Assembly: GCF_012932565.1 (NCBI RefSeq)
Contig: NZ_JABBYJ010000002.1
Coordinates: 1 to 64,000, forward strand
Source of the DNA: Sneathiella limimaris
GTDB taxonomy: Bacteria > Pseudomonadota > Alphaproteobacteria > Sneathiellales > Sneathiellaceae
DNA length: 64,000 nucleotides
Direction: 5' to 3'
A program made the translations under genes and the position numbers. Positions within the stretch are counted from its first letter, which is position 1, and every line of letters begins with the position of its first letter. Below the pieces are notes generated by a model that was not told where the DNA came from, did not search any database, and saw only the letters and a list, made by a program, of their open reading frames with translations. Shown in pieces: positions 46,799-54,595 of the stretch.

Positions 46799-48349
46799 TT
46801 ATTTCTCGTAGTCTGCGGCAACGCTATATTTTGGATCTTCCAGAACAGACACTTCCACCATATTCCGCGCTTTGTGAAGCAAACTTCTGCAATCTTTACT
46901 TAAATGGCGAAGATGTAGCTGCTTACCTGCATTCGTGTATTTTTCTGCCAGACTATCAATCGCCTGCAAACCTGAATGATCGACCACGCGACTACCTTGA
47001 AAATCGATAATCACGTCTTCCGGATCATTTTTCGGATCGAAAAGCTCCTGAAAGCTTGCAACAGAACCAAAAAACAAGGGACCTTCCAGTTTATAAACCT
47101 TGGAGCCCTGATCATTTATTTCCGTCTTGACGTGGATCTTCTTAGCAGTCTCCCATGCGTATACGAGAGCGGATACAATAACCCCAACAACAACGGCAAT
47201 CGCAAGGTCACTAGCGACCGTGACGCCAGAAACCAATACCAGAACAAACGCGTCTGATTTCGGGATTTTCGTAATGATCCGAAAACTGGACCAGGCAAAT
47301 GTCGCTATAACAACCATAAACATCACACCGACAAGGGCTGCTAAAGGAATTTGCTCAATTAAAGGAGCACCAAACAAAATAAAGCCCAACAAAAAGAGAG
47401 CTGCTGAAATGCCTGAAAGACGTGCCCGTCCACCAGACGTCACATTAATCATGCTCTGTCCGATCATGGCGCAACCACCCATGCCACCGAAGAAGCCTGT
47501 AACCACGTTCGCAGTACCCTGGGCAATACATTCTTGGCTTGCGCCGCCCCGTGTATCGGTAAGTTCACTCACCAGATTGAGTGTCAGCAGGCTTTCGATC
47601 AATCCAATCGCCGCCAAAATGAAGGCATAAGGCAGAATAATCCAAAGGGTTTCCAAATTCATTGGAACCGAGGGAATAGCAAATTCTGGAAACTTACCGG
47701 CAATTGACGCAAGATCACCAACGGTGCGTGCTTCAAGGCCCAACCAAATTACCAAGACTGACACGACAAGAATACCAACCAAGGGCGCTGGAATTGCACG
47801 GGTAATTTTTGGCGTAAGAAAGATGATCGCCATAGTAAGGGCAACCAGTCCCAGCATGGTGTATAACTGCATCCCTTCAATCCAAACCATTTGGCCATTG
47901 GTGTCCGGAACTTGGAACTGCCCGAGCTGGGCTAAGAAAATCACAATAGCCAAGCCGTTTACAAAACCCAGCATGACAGGGTGTGGCACCATTCGGATAA
48001 ACTTACCAAGACGGAAAACGCCCGCGAGCACCTGAATTACGCCCATCAGCACAACAGTCGCAAAAAGATATTGCACGCCATGCAAGGCAACCAAACTGAC
48101 CATGACAACCGCCAATGCACCCGTCGCACCGGAAATCATGCCTGGGCGACCACCCATCACCGCTGTTATCAATCCGACTAGAAAAGCTGCATAAAGGCCG
48201 ACAAGCGGATGGACACCTGCAACAAAAGCGAAGGCCACAGCTTCTGGCACCAGAGCCAGCGCAACAGTCAGCCCGGATAGAAGTTCAGTTTTCAGACGTA
48301 ATGGAGATAAGTCACCGATGAATGGAATTGTCATAGATTTTGATTGCAC
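46799..48349 (-). CDS. SulP family anion transporter with STAS domain
   Basis: A 516-residue SulP/SLC26 transporter with 14 predicted helices, the conserved PxAxAFA-like [11 protein letters not shown] (about 36-46) and a C-terminal STAS domain (about 415-510; [18 protein letters not shown]). It moves sulfate, bicarbonate or another anion. A GTG start follows GGGAA; an internal ATG (48334) is an alternative. A palindromic site sits 36 bases upstream of the gene. Confidence 0.9.
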   Translation of the reverse strand: MQSKSMTIPFIGDLSPLRLKTELLSGLTVALALVPEAVAFAFVAGVHPLVGLYAAFLVGLITAVMGGRPGMISGATGALAVVMVSLVALHGVQYLFATVVLMGVIQVLAGVFRLGKFIRMVPHPVMLGFVNGLAIVIFLAQLGQFQVPDTNGQMVWIEGMQLYTMLGLVALTMAIIFLTPKITRAIPAPLVGILVVSVLVIWLGLEARTVGDLASIAGKFPEFAIPSVPMNLETLWIILPYAFILAAIGLIESLLTLNLVSELTDTRGGASQECIAQGTANVVTGFFGGMGGCAMIGQSMINVTSGGRARLSGISAALFLLGFILFGAPLIEQIPLAALVGVMFMVVIATFAWSSFRIITKIPKSDAFVLVLVSGVTVASDLAIAVVVGVIVSALVYAWETAKKIHVKTEINDQGSKVYKLEGPLFFGSVASFQELFDPKNDPEDVIIDFQGSRVVDHSGLQAIDSLAEKYTNAGKQLHLRHLSKDCRSLLHKARNMVEVSVLEDPKYSVAADYEK

Positions 48350-48774
48350 TCTAATTTCCCGAACACATTTTCCTACTTTAGCTTATTGTGCATTGCACAA
48401 TTTATGTCAGCAGTTCTAACCCATTCCCCTTAAAATTACTACCCACTTTTTCTAATATTTAGATTACGGAAAAATCATCATTTTATTCAACAAGTTACAT
48501 AAATTTATTAAATACATACAAAATGATCTCTTGACATTCCTGTGGAAAAACCGCATATCGGCAGCGCAGAATTAATGACGCATTTAGCAATTGCAGCATA
48601 TACTCTGCTTTTGTTTCAGGTTTGCGAACAGTCTTTCCGCAGCATTCATGATGCTGTCTGCCGGTTGTATTTTCCAAATTCAAGCCAGGCTGGGAGAAAC
48701 GGTTCCCACCTATTGGCTATTAAGAAAGTGAATGTCGATCCATGAGGACGGCAGCTCACAAGTATGAGGAATTT
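48350..48774. promoter_or_regulatory. Divergent region with structured 5' leader of the DEAD-box helicase
   Basis: This 425-base stretch has no credible gene. A promoter TTGACA (48531-48536), 17-base spacer, CATATC (48554-48559) points toward the helicase and would give an untranslated leader of about 200 bases. Two stems are visible in it: CAGCAT/ATGCTG (48640-48656) and GGGA/TCCC near 48693. Long structured leaders are known for cold-inducible RNA helicases. The left part is A/T-rich and holds the SulP control site. Confidence 0.5.
48385..48401. promoter_or_regulatory. Perfect 8-1-8 palindrome upstream of sulP
   Basis: ATTGTGCA and TGCACAAT flank a single T, 36 bases upstream of the SulP start. 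The symmetry and position fit an operator for a dimeric regulator that controls anion uptake. The identity of the regulator is not apparent. Confidence 0.55.
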
Positions 48775-50094
48775 ATGACAGCTTTTTCCGACCTACAACT
48801 GGTAGGTCCGCTTTTGCGCGCCCTTGAAAAACAGAATTTTACTGAACCTACAGAAATTCAGAAACGCGCCATCCCTGCCCTTCTAGATGGACAGGACCTG
48901 ATGGGTATTGCCCAAACCGGTGGTGGCAAGACCGCAGCTTTTCTGTTGCCGCTGCTTCAAAGCCTGCAACATGATCGCAAACGGCCAAAACCGAACAAGC
49001 CAACCTCCGTTATTCTGGCCCCAACCCGTGAGCTTGCCTTGCAGATCGGCAAAGAAATCCAGTTGCTGACAAGAGGTATCAAGCTATTTCATACAATTGT
49101 TTATGGTGGTGCACCTTATGGGCCACAGCTGCAACAATTAAAAAGAGGCGTTGATATTCTGGTTGCCACACCAGGCCGCCTGAAAGACCATATGGAACGC
49201 GGAACAGTTGATCTTTCCAACACTCATCATTTTATTTTGGACGAAGCTGACCGAATGCTCGACATGGGCTTCATCGAAGATGTTCAACAAATTGCGGCAA
49301 CCCTCCCTGAAGAGCACCAGACGGTTATGTTCTCGGCAACCATGAGCCCGAACATCCGAAAATTGTCCAATGAACTTCTGACAGAACCAAAATTTGTTGA
49401 AGCCCCTCGCCAGAGCGTTGTCGCTGATACAATTGATCACTCTGTCCTGATGGTCAAAAAAGAGCATAAACAAGATTTGCTTCTTCATTTGATTGGCCTT
49501 GAGCAAATCGAAAAAGTTATTGTTTTTGTGCGCACTAAAGCAACAACAGAAGCCATCGCAAAGCTCATTGAAGAGACATTTGAGCATATTAAGGCAACCG
49601 CGATCCATGGTGACCGACCTCAGCGGGCCCGCGAAAAGACTTTAAGGGCGTTTAAAAACAACCGAATTTCAGTTCTTGTTGCAACTGACGTTGCTGCCCG
49701 AGGAATTGACGTCAAAGACATCACACATGTCATCAACTATGACCTGCCTATGGAAGCCGAAAACTATGTTCATCGGGTCGGTAGAACTGGACGAGCAGGC
49801 GCCAACGGAACTGCTATTTCAATTTGTGAGCCCCGTGAGCGTAACCTTTTGAGAGACATTGAACGCCTCCTCAAACAAAGTGTCCGGATCGATAATGATC
49901 ATCCTTTCCCGGCACCTGAGGAAAAGAAAAAAGCCAAACGCCCCTCATTTAAGCGGCCAGGACAAAAAGGACCGAAAACTCACAAAGCTGGTGAGTTCAA
50001 AAATCAAGGCCCTAAGAAATGGAAACGTAAACCCAGCAAAAATGCTGGTAAACCATCCCCCAAACGGACAGCTCGCCTCAAGAAAGCAAGCTGA
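48775..50094 (+). CDS. DEAD-box ATP-dependent RNA helicase, RhlE-like
   Basis: A 439-residue helicase with the full motif set: Q-motif, AQTGGGKT-like QTGGGKTA (motif I), PTRELA, TPGR, DEAD, SAT, and the C-terminal HRVGRTGR. A basic C-terminal tail (about 375-439, rich in Lys, Pro and Arg) follows, as in RhlE and CsdA-related proteins. It remodels structured RNA, for example in ribosome assembly or at low temperature. The ATG at 48775 follows AGGA; the upstream ATG-frame (48742) overlaps the leader. Confidence 0.92.
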   Translation: MTAFSDLQLVGPLLRALEKQNFTEPTEIQKRAIPALLDGQDLMGIAQTGGGKTAAFLLPLLQSLQHDRKRPKPNKPTSVILAPTRELALQIGKEIQLLTRGIKLFHTIVYGGAPYGPQLQQLKRGVDILVATPGRLKDHMERGTVDLSNTHHFILDEADRMLDMGFIEDVQQIAATLPEEHQTVMFSATMSPNIRKLSNELLTEPKFVEAPRQSVVADTIDHSVLMVKKEHKQDLLLHLIGLEQIEKVIVFVRTKATTEAIAKLIEETFEHIKATAIHGDRPQRAREKTLRAFKNNRISVLVATDVAARGIDVKDITHVINYDLPMEAENYVHRVGRTGRAGANGTAISICEPRERNLLRDIERLLKQSVRIDNDHPFPAPEEKKKAKRPSFKRPGQKGPKTHKAGEFKNQGPKKWKRKPSKNAGKPSPKRTARLKKAS

Positions 50095-50189
50095 GCCTGA
50101 TTGCAGTTGCAATCATAACTTGAAACAGCTGACCTAGTTTGTAGACTGATTTTTCAGATCTTCAGACAGGTCAGCGATCAGGCGCATAC

Positions 50190-50597
50190 ATGCATATCTC
50201 TCCAGCGATACAAAACCCGGATGTCAGAGACGTTTTTTCTGCGCTTCCAAAAGCTGCACAAGCCCATCTCGCCACTCTGCGCAACGTTATTTTTGATTTT
50301 TCATCAAACTCACAGCAAGTCGGAAAAATCGAGGAATGCCTTAAATGGGGACAAATCAGCTTTGTCCCGTACGCGCCAAAAAGTGGCACAACCATTCGTT
50401 TTGACTATGATGGAACAGCAGATAGGCTCGGGCTACTAGTCCATTGCCAAACTCGTCTTATTGATGACTTCCGTCACGAATTTCCGAACGCGTTTGAATA
50501 TGAGAAAAATCGGGGGCTTTGGTTCTCATGCAAGGAAAAGTTGGATCTGGATCTTCTCAAGAGTTTTATTTTTCGGGCACTAACCTATCACCTATAA
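50190..50597 (+). CDS. DUF1801 domain-containing protein
   Basis: A 135-residue protein resembling the DUF1801 (YdhG-like) fold: VFSALPKAAQAHLATLRN at the start, then EECLKWGQISF and a hydrophobic C-terminal strand-helix. The family has no assigned biochemical role; some members are linked to iron-cluster proteins. It lies 95 bases after the helicase on the same strand and converges with the sigma factor. Confidence 0.75.
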   Translation: MHISPAIQNPDVRDVFSALPKAAQAHLATLRNVIFDFSSNSQQVGKIEECLKWGQISFVPYAPKSGTTIRFDYDGTADRLGLLVHCQTRLIDDFRHEFPNAFEYEKNRGLWFSCKEKLDLDLLKSFIFRALTYHL

Positions 50598-50624
50598 ACC
50601 TGATAATATTTGGTAAGGCCCTTA

Positions 50625-51275
50625 TTATTTCTGCTGTAAAAACGCTAAATCCCTCCGCAAAATCGCCCGTGCCTGCTGTACCCGTTTACGGGCATTGTCA
50701 TTTGATATATCAAGACGCCTTGCAATTTCATCGTAAGTCTCCTCTTGTACCAGTCTCATAATCAGAGGGCCTTTCAACTTCTCTGGAAGCTGCTCAATTT
50801 TAGAGCGCAATATTCTTCCAAGCTCCTGATTGAGCAAATGCCCCTCCGGTGTACCCGCATCAAGCGTGATTACGGCTTCGCTAATTTCTCTGATTTCTTT
50901 TAGCTTATCTCCCAATTGCACCCGACGACGATTAGAGCGATGACGATCGATACATATATTGTGGAGTAATCGTGCGAACCAAGCGCGTTGATTATTTATG
51001 TTCTTTTCATGAATTTTGTACTTTTCCAATGCCCTGATCGTCGCATCGCTTAAAGCATCCTCGACTTCCATTGCGCTGATATTCATCCAGAGCATGCTAA
51101 GGCGTTTTAGATATTCACGATGCTCATTCCAGGCAAGCCAGAACCGCTCCTCAACTCCTTTCTCTCTCCTCGCACTTATTGGAGATTTACGAACTTCTAG
51201 AGTTTGCGCCTTTTTTATCTCACTCGGCATGGATCCAGCAGATGAAACCTGAGGCTGTACAGATGATCGCGGCAA
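50625..51275 (-). CDS. ECF-type RNA polymerase sigma factor divergent from the R-body locus
   Basis: A 216-residue sigma-70 family factor with region 2 (VEDALSDATIRALEKY and the WFARLLHNICIDRHR helix) and region 4 (YDEIARRLDISNDNARKRVQQAR). The N terminus of about 40 residues is poorly conserved, basic and may be flexible. The TTG start at 51275 has AAGGAG seven bases upstream, better than any ATG. It is divergent from the reb genes with two copies of a palindrome between. ECF or related sigma factors are known next to R-body loci in other proteobacteria, so it probably drives reb expression. Confidence 0.82.
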   Translation of the reverse strand: MPRSSVQPQVSSAGSMPSEIKKAQTLEVRKSPISARREKGVEERFWLAWNEHREYLKRLSMLWMNISAMEVEDALSDATIRALEKYKIHEKNINNQRAWFARLLHNICIDRHRSNRRRVQLGDKLKEIREISEAVITLDAGTPEGHLLNQELGRILRSKIEQLPEKLKGPLIMRLVQEETYDEIARRLDISNDNARKRVQQARAILRRDLAFLQQK

Positions 51276-51298
51276 AGCCCTTCTCCTTCAATTGTTAT

Positions 51299-51313
51299 GC
51301 ACTTTTAAAGTGC
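51299..51313. promoter_or_regulatory. Palindrome 1 in the sigma/reb control region
   Basis: GCACTTTTAAAGTGC is a perfect 7-1-7 palindrome lying 24 bases before the sigma factor start. The sequence CACTTTTAAAGTGCTTTT (51300-51317) recurs exactly 52 bases to the right. The spacing equals five helical turns, so both copies face the same side of the DNA. Confidence 0.7.
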
Positions 51314-51351
51314 TTTTCTTAGATCAGGAACTAGACTTAGGTTGCATTATA

Positions 51352-51364
51352 CACTTTTAAAGTG
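51352..51364. promoter_or_regulatory. Palindrome 2 in the sigma/reb control region
   Basis: CACTTTTAAAGTG is the second copy, with the same trailing GCTTTT. It is about 155 bases upstream of the first reb gene. Two identical sites between divergent genes suggest cooperative binding of a regulator that controls both the sigma factor and the R-body genes. Confidence 0.7.
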
Positions 51365-51518
51365 CTTTTTTATTTATATTTTCATCTTTTTGGAGAAAAT
51401 ACGATTTATTTTTAGATTTAAAAATTACTCACAATATAGAAGCAATAAAAATTCATAAATCTTAGTAATACCCCGTCTCTTAAAGTAATAAATATTTTAA
51501 TATTAAGGACAAAATCTA

Positions 51519-51911
51519 ATGACAGATAAAAAATCAGGCGAATACTATGATCGAGTTACAGAATCCGTAGTAAAAGTAAATGAAATTGTTTTAGGTAGTG
51601 CCGCATCTACTGCGATGGCCACGATGTACATCACGATGGCACAAGCTGCCGGCATTAGCAGCCTGGGGACTGTCTCCACTCAACAGAACCGAAATATACT
51701 GGGAACAGCCACAATTGCTGCTGGTACAGGCAATCTGTTATGGAGCGGTATGAACGACCAAGTTGCGGAGCTCACTATTTCAGAAAGATTGAAGAATTGG
51801 GAAACAATGCTGTCTGTCTCTGAAGGCAATGATGGATCTAGTAAGGACGCTCAAGGGTCTGAAGACAATCAGCCAGATCAAAGAGCAGAGGGAGAACCCG
51901 AACGGCGTTAA
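51519..51911 (+). CDS. Reb-family R-body protein (reb1), divergent member
   Basis: The 130-residue protein follows the RebB pattern in its first 85 residues: V..VNEIVLGSAASTAMATMY, then AQAAG and STQQNRN, and a GTGNLL strand. It differs from the five downstream copies in lacking NSQITDA and in having a long acidic-polar tail (about 97-130, rich in Asp, Glu, Ser). There is no cysteine. Reb proteins assemble into the coiled ribbon of R-bodies. The ATG follows AAGGA. It is the first gene of the presumed reb operon. Confidence 0.72.
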   Translation: MTDKKSGEYYDRVTESVVKVNEIVLGSAASTAMATMYITMAQAAGISSLGTVSTQQNRNILGTATIAAGTGNLLWSGMNDQVAELTISERLKNWETMLSVSEGNDGSSKDAQGSEDNQPDQRAEGEPERR

Positions 51912-51958
51912 ACATTCTCGCCCCTTCTTTAGTTTTATATGTAATATACGGAGTTCCA

Positions 51959-52405
51959 ATGGCTGAAAAACCTTCGCCTCCCAAACTCGACAGCCTCTAT
52001 GCAAATGTCGAAGAATCCCCCAACTTTGCCATGGGGTTGCTTTACCAATTCGTCGCCCACTCTTCAGGTCTTGCCTTGGAAAACGCAACGATAAATGCTG
52101 GTATTCTGAATAGTGTGAATACGGCCAACGGAAATGTACTAACGGCCCTCAAAAACGCTGAAGCAGCAGTACTCAGCTCTCAACAAACCACCATCGGAAG
52201 TTCTTACAATTCTCAGACAGCCGCCATTACTGAAGCGATGAACTCCCAGACTACAACAGCGGTAACAGGGTTAAACTCAGTATCCAGCGCAGGTGCAACT
52301 GCCTTAAGTGCCCAGACCAGTCAGGAAATAGCTGGCATAACCGCTGATGCAATTGCGGCCACAGCGGTGGCGATGGATAGTATTGTTAAAAAGATGGGAG
52401 GTTAA
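51959..52405 (+). CDS. Reb-related protein (reb2) with Ser/Thr/Ala-rich C-terminal half
   Basis: A 148-residue protein. The first 50 residues keep the MGLLYQFVAHSSGLALENA helix of Reb proteins, but the rest (60-148) is a low-complexity sequence rich in Ala, Ser, Thr and Gln with repeated NSQT- and SAQT-like elements (SYNSQTAA, MNSQTTTA, LSAQTSQ). There is no cysteine. It could be a structural or accessory R-body component. CGGAG precedes the ATG, and it is cotranscribed with reb1, 47 bases downstream. Confidence 0.65.
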   Translation: MAEKPSPPKLDSLYANVEESPNFAMGLLYQFVAHSSGLALENATINAGILNSVNTANGNVLTALKNAEAAVLSSQQTTIGSSYNSQTAAITEAMNSQTTTAVTGLNSVSSAGATALSAQTSQEIAGITADAIAATAVAMDSIVKKMGG

Positions 52406-52414
52406 TGCAACTCT

Positions 52415-53152
52415 TTAGGTGAGGATGATTGGCTCATCATTGGTAATGATCATTGTATGCTCATACTGAGCAGCAGGAGAGCCATCGAGTGTTAATAACG
52501 TCCAGCCATCACGACCTTCTCGATAAGCACCGATACCAGGTGTTAGAAACGGCTCAATTGTAATCACCAGCCCCTCCTGAAGAACCTCACTGCCGGAACT
52601 TGCAAACCGGTTGTGAACTTCAGGAGGTTCATGAATATTCCGGCCAATACCGTGCCCTACCAGCCCTTCAATGATATTAAAGCCGGCCTGACTTGCCACG
52701 TCTTCGACGGCTTTGCCGATATTATGGATAGGAGATCCAGCTCTTGCAGCTTTGATACCAGCATCCAGGGAGTCTCTCGTTGTTTGGCACAAAACCTGTA
52801 AATCGTTTGATATAGAACCCACTGCAATCGATCGCCCGGAGTCAGCCCAAAAACCGTTTTTCTCTGCGCTGACATCGACATTCACAAGCTGCCCCTCCAG
52901 AAGACGTCTCGAGCCCGGGATACCATGAGCAGCCTCATCATGAACACTTATGCAAGAAAACCCTGGAAAATCATAAGCAAGTTTTGGCGCAGATTTAGCC
53001 CCTGCGTCGCTCAGCATTTGCCCAACCAGTTCATCCAACTCTCGTGTTGTCACGCCTGGCTTGACCAGCTGCTCCACTGTATCCAGAATTTCCTTAATGA
53101 TACCGCCAATTTCCATCAACCCGGAAATTTCAGCATCTGACTTGGCAATCAT
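52415..53152 (-). CDS. map: Type I methionine aminopeptidase
   Basis: A 245-residue M24 metalloprotease with the five metal ligands: Asp in VNVDVSAEK region and WADSGRS, His in VGHGIG, and Glu in TIEPFLTPG and near the C terminus (YEHTM). It removes the initiator Met from new proteins. The antisense gene separates reb1-reb2 from reb3-reb7 and ends ten bases after reb2. It is a housekeeping-type gene in an unusual place; whether it is the cell's only copy cannot be told. Confidence 0.9.
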   Translation of the reverse strand: MIAKSDAEISGLMEIGGIIKEILDTVEQLVKPGVTTRELDELVGQMLSDAGAKSAPKLAYDFPGFSCISVHDEAAHGIPGSRRLLEGQLVNVDVSAEKNGFWADSGRSIAVGSISNDLQVLCQTTRDSLDAGIKAARAGSPIHNIGKAVEDVASQAGFNIIEGLVGHGIGRNIHEPPEVHNRFASSGSEVLQEGLVITIEPFLTPGIGAYREGRDGWTLLTLDGSPAAQYEHTMIITNDEPIILT

Positions 53153-53321
53153 TAGTATCCACTCTCAATTAGCAGTCCATCCTCAACGGCTAGTCCTACC
53201 ATACACCTCACCAAACTACACTCGATTTTGATGCGAGATTTCGCATTCTGGAAAAGAAAATTTCCAACCGAATTTCACACCTGTTCCCAAAGCGGCGTCT
53301 AATCGCTGTCGCAAGGACGAC

Positions 53322-53336
53322 AGAAGATAGTCATCT
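53322..53336 (+). repeat. 15-bp leader repeat, copy 1 (before reb3)
   Basis: AGAAGATAGTCATCT occurs here and exactly again before reb5 at 54091-54105. Both copies are 17-24 bases ahead of a reb start. It contains a short AGAT/ATCT stem. It may be an RNA or DNA control element or a relic of gene duplication. Confidence 0.6.
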
Positions 53337-53359
53337 AAAATCCATGGAGGATCAACTGA

Positions 53360-53707
53360 ATGGCAAATGACACTCCGGTGAACAGCCAGATAACTGACGC
53401 CGTCACACAATCAAATATGACCGCGTTGGGCAATGCGCCCGCTCAATCAATGGCAACCGCCTACCAGTTATTAGCCCAGTCGGTTGGTGTTTCCATGCAG
53501 AATGCTGTCGCAAATCAGCAGAACATGAACACCATTGACAGCGCCATCGTCTCTCAGGGTATCAGCCTACTGTTCAATCTTGACGGGGCTGTAGATGCAC
53601 GCTCAGCCAAGGTCATGCTGGCAGATGACTCAAATGCTGAAGTCCTAGCGACATTGCAGGCAATCATTCAAGAACTGAAAGCCAAAAAAGATGATGAGGA
53701 AAATTAA
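53360..53707 (+). CDS. RebB-family R-body protein (reb3)
   Basis: A 115-residue canonical RebB-type protein: NSQITDAVTQSN (residues 8-19), LGNAPAQSMATAYQ, a SVGVSMQNAVANQQN helix and a TIDSAIVSQG strand, then a short acidic lysine-rich tail. R-bodies are built from these small proteins, which polymerise into sheets that roll up and extend on a pH trigger. No cysteine. The ATG follows GGAGG. It begins the second reb block, downstream of the map promoter region (207 bases). Confidence 0.87.
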   Translation: MANDTPVNSQITDAVTQSNMTALGNAPAQSMATAYQLLAQSVGVSMQNAVANQQNMNTIDSAIVSQGISLLFNLDGAVDARSAKVMLADDSNAEVLATLQAIIQELKAKKDDEEN

Positions 53708-53756
53708 CACATCTCTCATCACTTACACGTCTGTCGCATATGAAAGGAGTACCTAA

Positions 53757-54077
53757 ATGCCCGGCGATACACCCGTAAACTCATAAATCACTGATTCCAT
53801 TACCCAGGCCAATGTCACTAGCCTAGCGGAAGCCCCTGCCGTATCCATGGCCTACACTTATCAAGTGTTTGGTCAGGTTGTTGGCGCCAGCATGCAAAAT
53901 GCCGTATCCAACCAGCAAAGCGCCTCCACTATTGACTTGGCCGTCACCACACAGGGGACAAGTGTTCTTTATAGCTTGTCTTCCGCAACAGCTTCAAAAG
54001 CAACTTCTGAGATTCTTGCAGGTAATCCTGTCGCTGAATCCTTGACTGCTATGCAGGCTGCTGCCAACGCGTTTTAA
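53757..54077 (+). pseudogene. RebB-family gene (reb4) with in-frame TAA at codon 10
   Basis: The ATG at 53757, seven bases after AAGGAG, opens MPGDTPVNS and then a TAA (53784-53786) exactly where every paralogue has Gln in NSQITD. The frame then runs on as ITDSITQANVTSLAEAPA to 54077, 106 codons in all, still closely matching reb3 and reb5 with a normal NPVAESLTAMQA end. This suggests a single CAA-to-TAA change of recent date. A start at the ATG 53847 would miss the first 30 residues and has no ribosome site. Confidence 0.82.
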
Positions 54078-54090
54078 GTTTTTCATCACT

Positions 54091-54105
54091 AGAAGATAGT
54101 CATCT
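54091..54105 (+). repeat. 15-bp leader repeat, copy 2 (before reb5)
   Basis: An identical copy of AGAAGATAGTCATCT seen before reb3 (53322-53336). It is 17 bases before the ATG of reb5 and directly precedes its Shine-Dalgarno. Confidence 0.6.
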
Positions 54106-54121
54106 CTATAAGGAGTAAACC

Positions 54122-54484
54122 ATGGCTGAAAACACATGGATGAACAGTCAGATCACCGATGCGGTGACCCAATCGAATGTTAAGGTATTAGGTGATGCCC
54201 CCGCTGAATCAATGGGCATGCTTTATCAGATGCTTGCACAGAGTACAGGTATGAGCATGCAAAACATGGTCGCTAACCAGCAGCATAAAAACTCTATTGA
54301 TAGTGCTGTGGTAACAGGTGCGGTAACCGTGCTCTATACACTGGATACTGCCACAACAGGAAAAGCCACACAGGAAATTCTGAGTGGCAATCCTGTCGCA
54401 GAGTCAATGGCGTCTCTGAAAGGCGTTCTCTCGGCTTATGAGCGGGACCGCCACGACAACACCCCTAGCTTCACCAACCGGTAG
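54122..54484 (+). CDS. rebB: RebB-family R-body protein (reb5)
   Basis: A 120-residue protein that is the closest here to known RebB: NTWMNSQITDAVTQSN, VKVLGDAPAESMGMLYQ, QNMVANQQHKN, and a LYTLDTATTGKATQEIL tail like that of Caedibacter RebB. It would be the main structural protein. It has strong ribosome site AAGGAG. It is followed by a 111-base gap containing an 11-bp inverted repeat. Confidence 0.9.
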   Translation: MAENTWMNSQITDAVTQSNVKVLGDAPAESMGMLYQMLAQSTGMSMQNMVANQQHKNSIDSAVVTGAVTVLYTLDTATTGKATQEILSGNPVAESMASLKGVLSAYERDRHDNTPSFTNR

Positions 54485-54519
54485 TCTAAACCGACTCCCA
54501 TAAGAAGTCAGGGTCCAAG

Positions 54520-54571
54520 TCTGAACTTCACCGCCGCCCCTTCCCCTTGGTTGCGTGCGATGAAGTTCAGA
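54520..54571 (+). promoter_or_regulatory. Long-loop 11-bp hairpin between reb5 and reb6
   Basis: TCTGAACTTCA and TGAAGTTCAGA form a perfect stem around a 30-base pyrimidine-rich loop. No T-run follows. Inside a polycistronic message such a stem may stabilise the upstream reb5 mRNA or reduce read-through into reb6. Confidence 0.6.
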
Positions 54572-54595
54572 TGACTTTCATTTACGGAGAAGACC

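Noticed and set aside
48495-48745. Small open frames between sulP and the DEAD-box gene
   Set aside because: They overlap each other on both strands, lack ribosome sites and have no recognisable composition; the region looks like promoter and leader.
50098-50115. TGATTGCA/TGCAATCA inverted repeat after the helicase as terminator
   Set aside because: The stem is A/T-rich, the gap between the arms is two bases and no T-run follows; too weak to call.
30949-53786. Reassignment of TAA to an amino acid
   Set aside because: TAA ends many intact genes at the expected length (matB, reb1, reb2, reb3 and others), so it is a true stop here.
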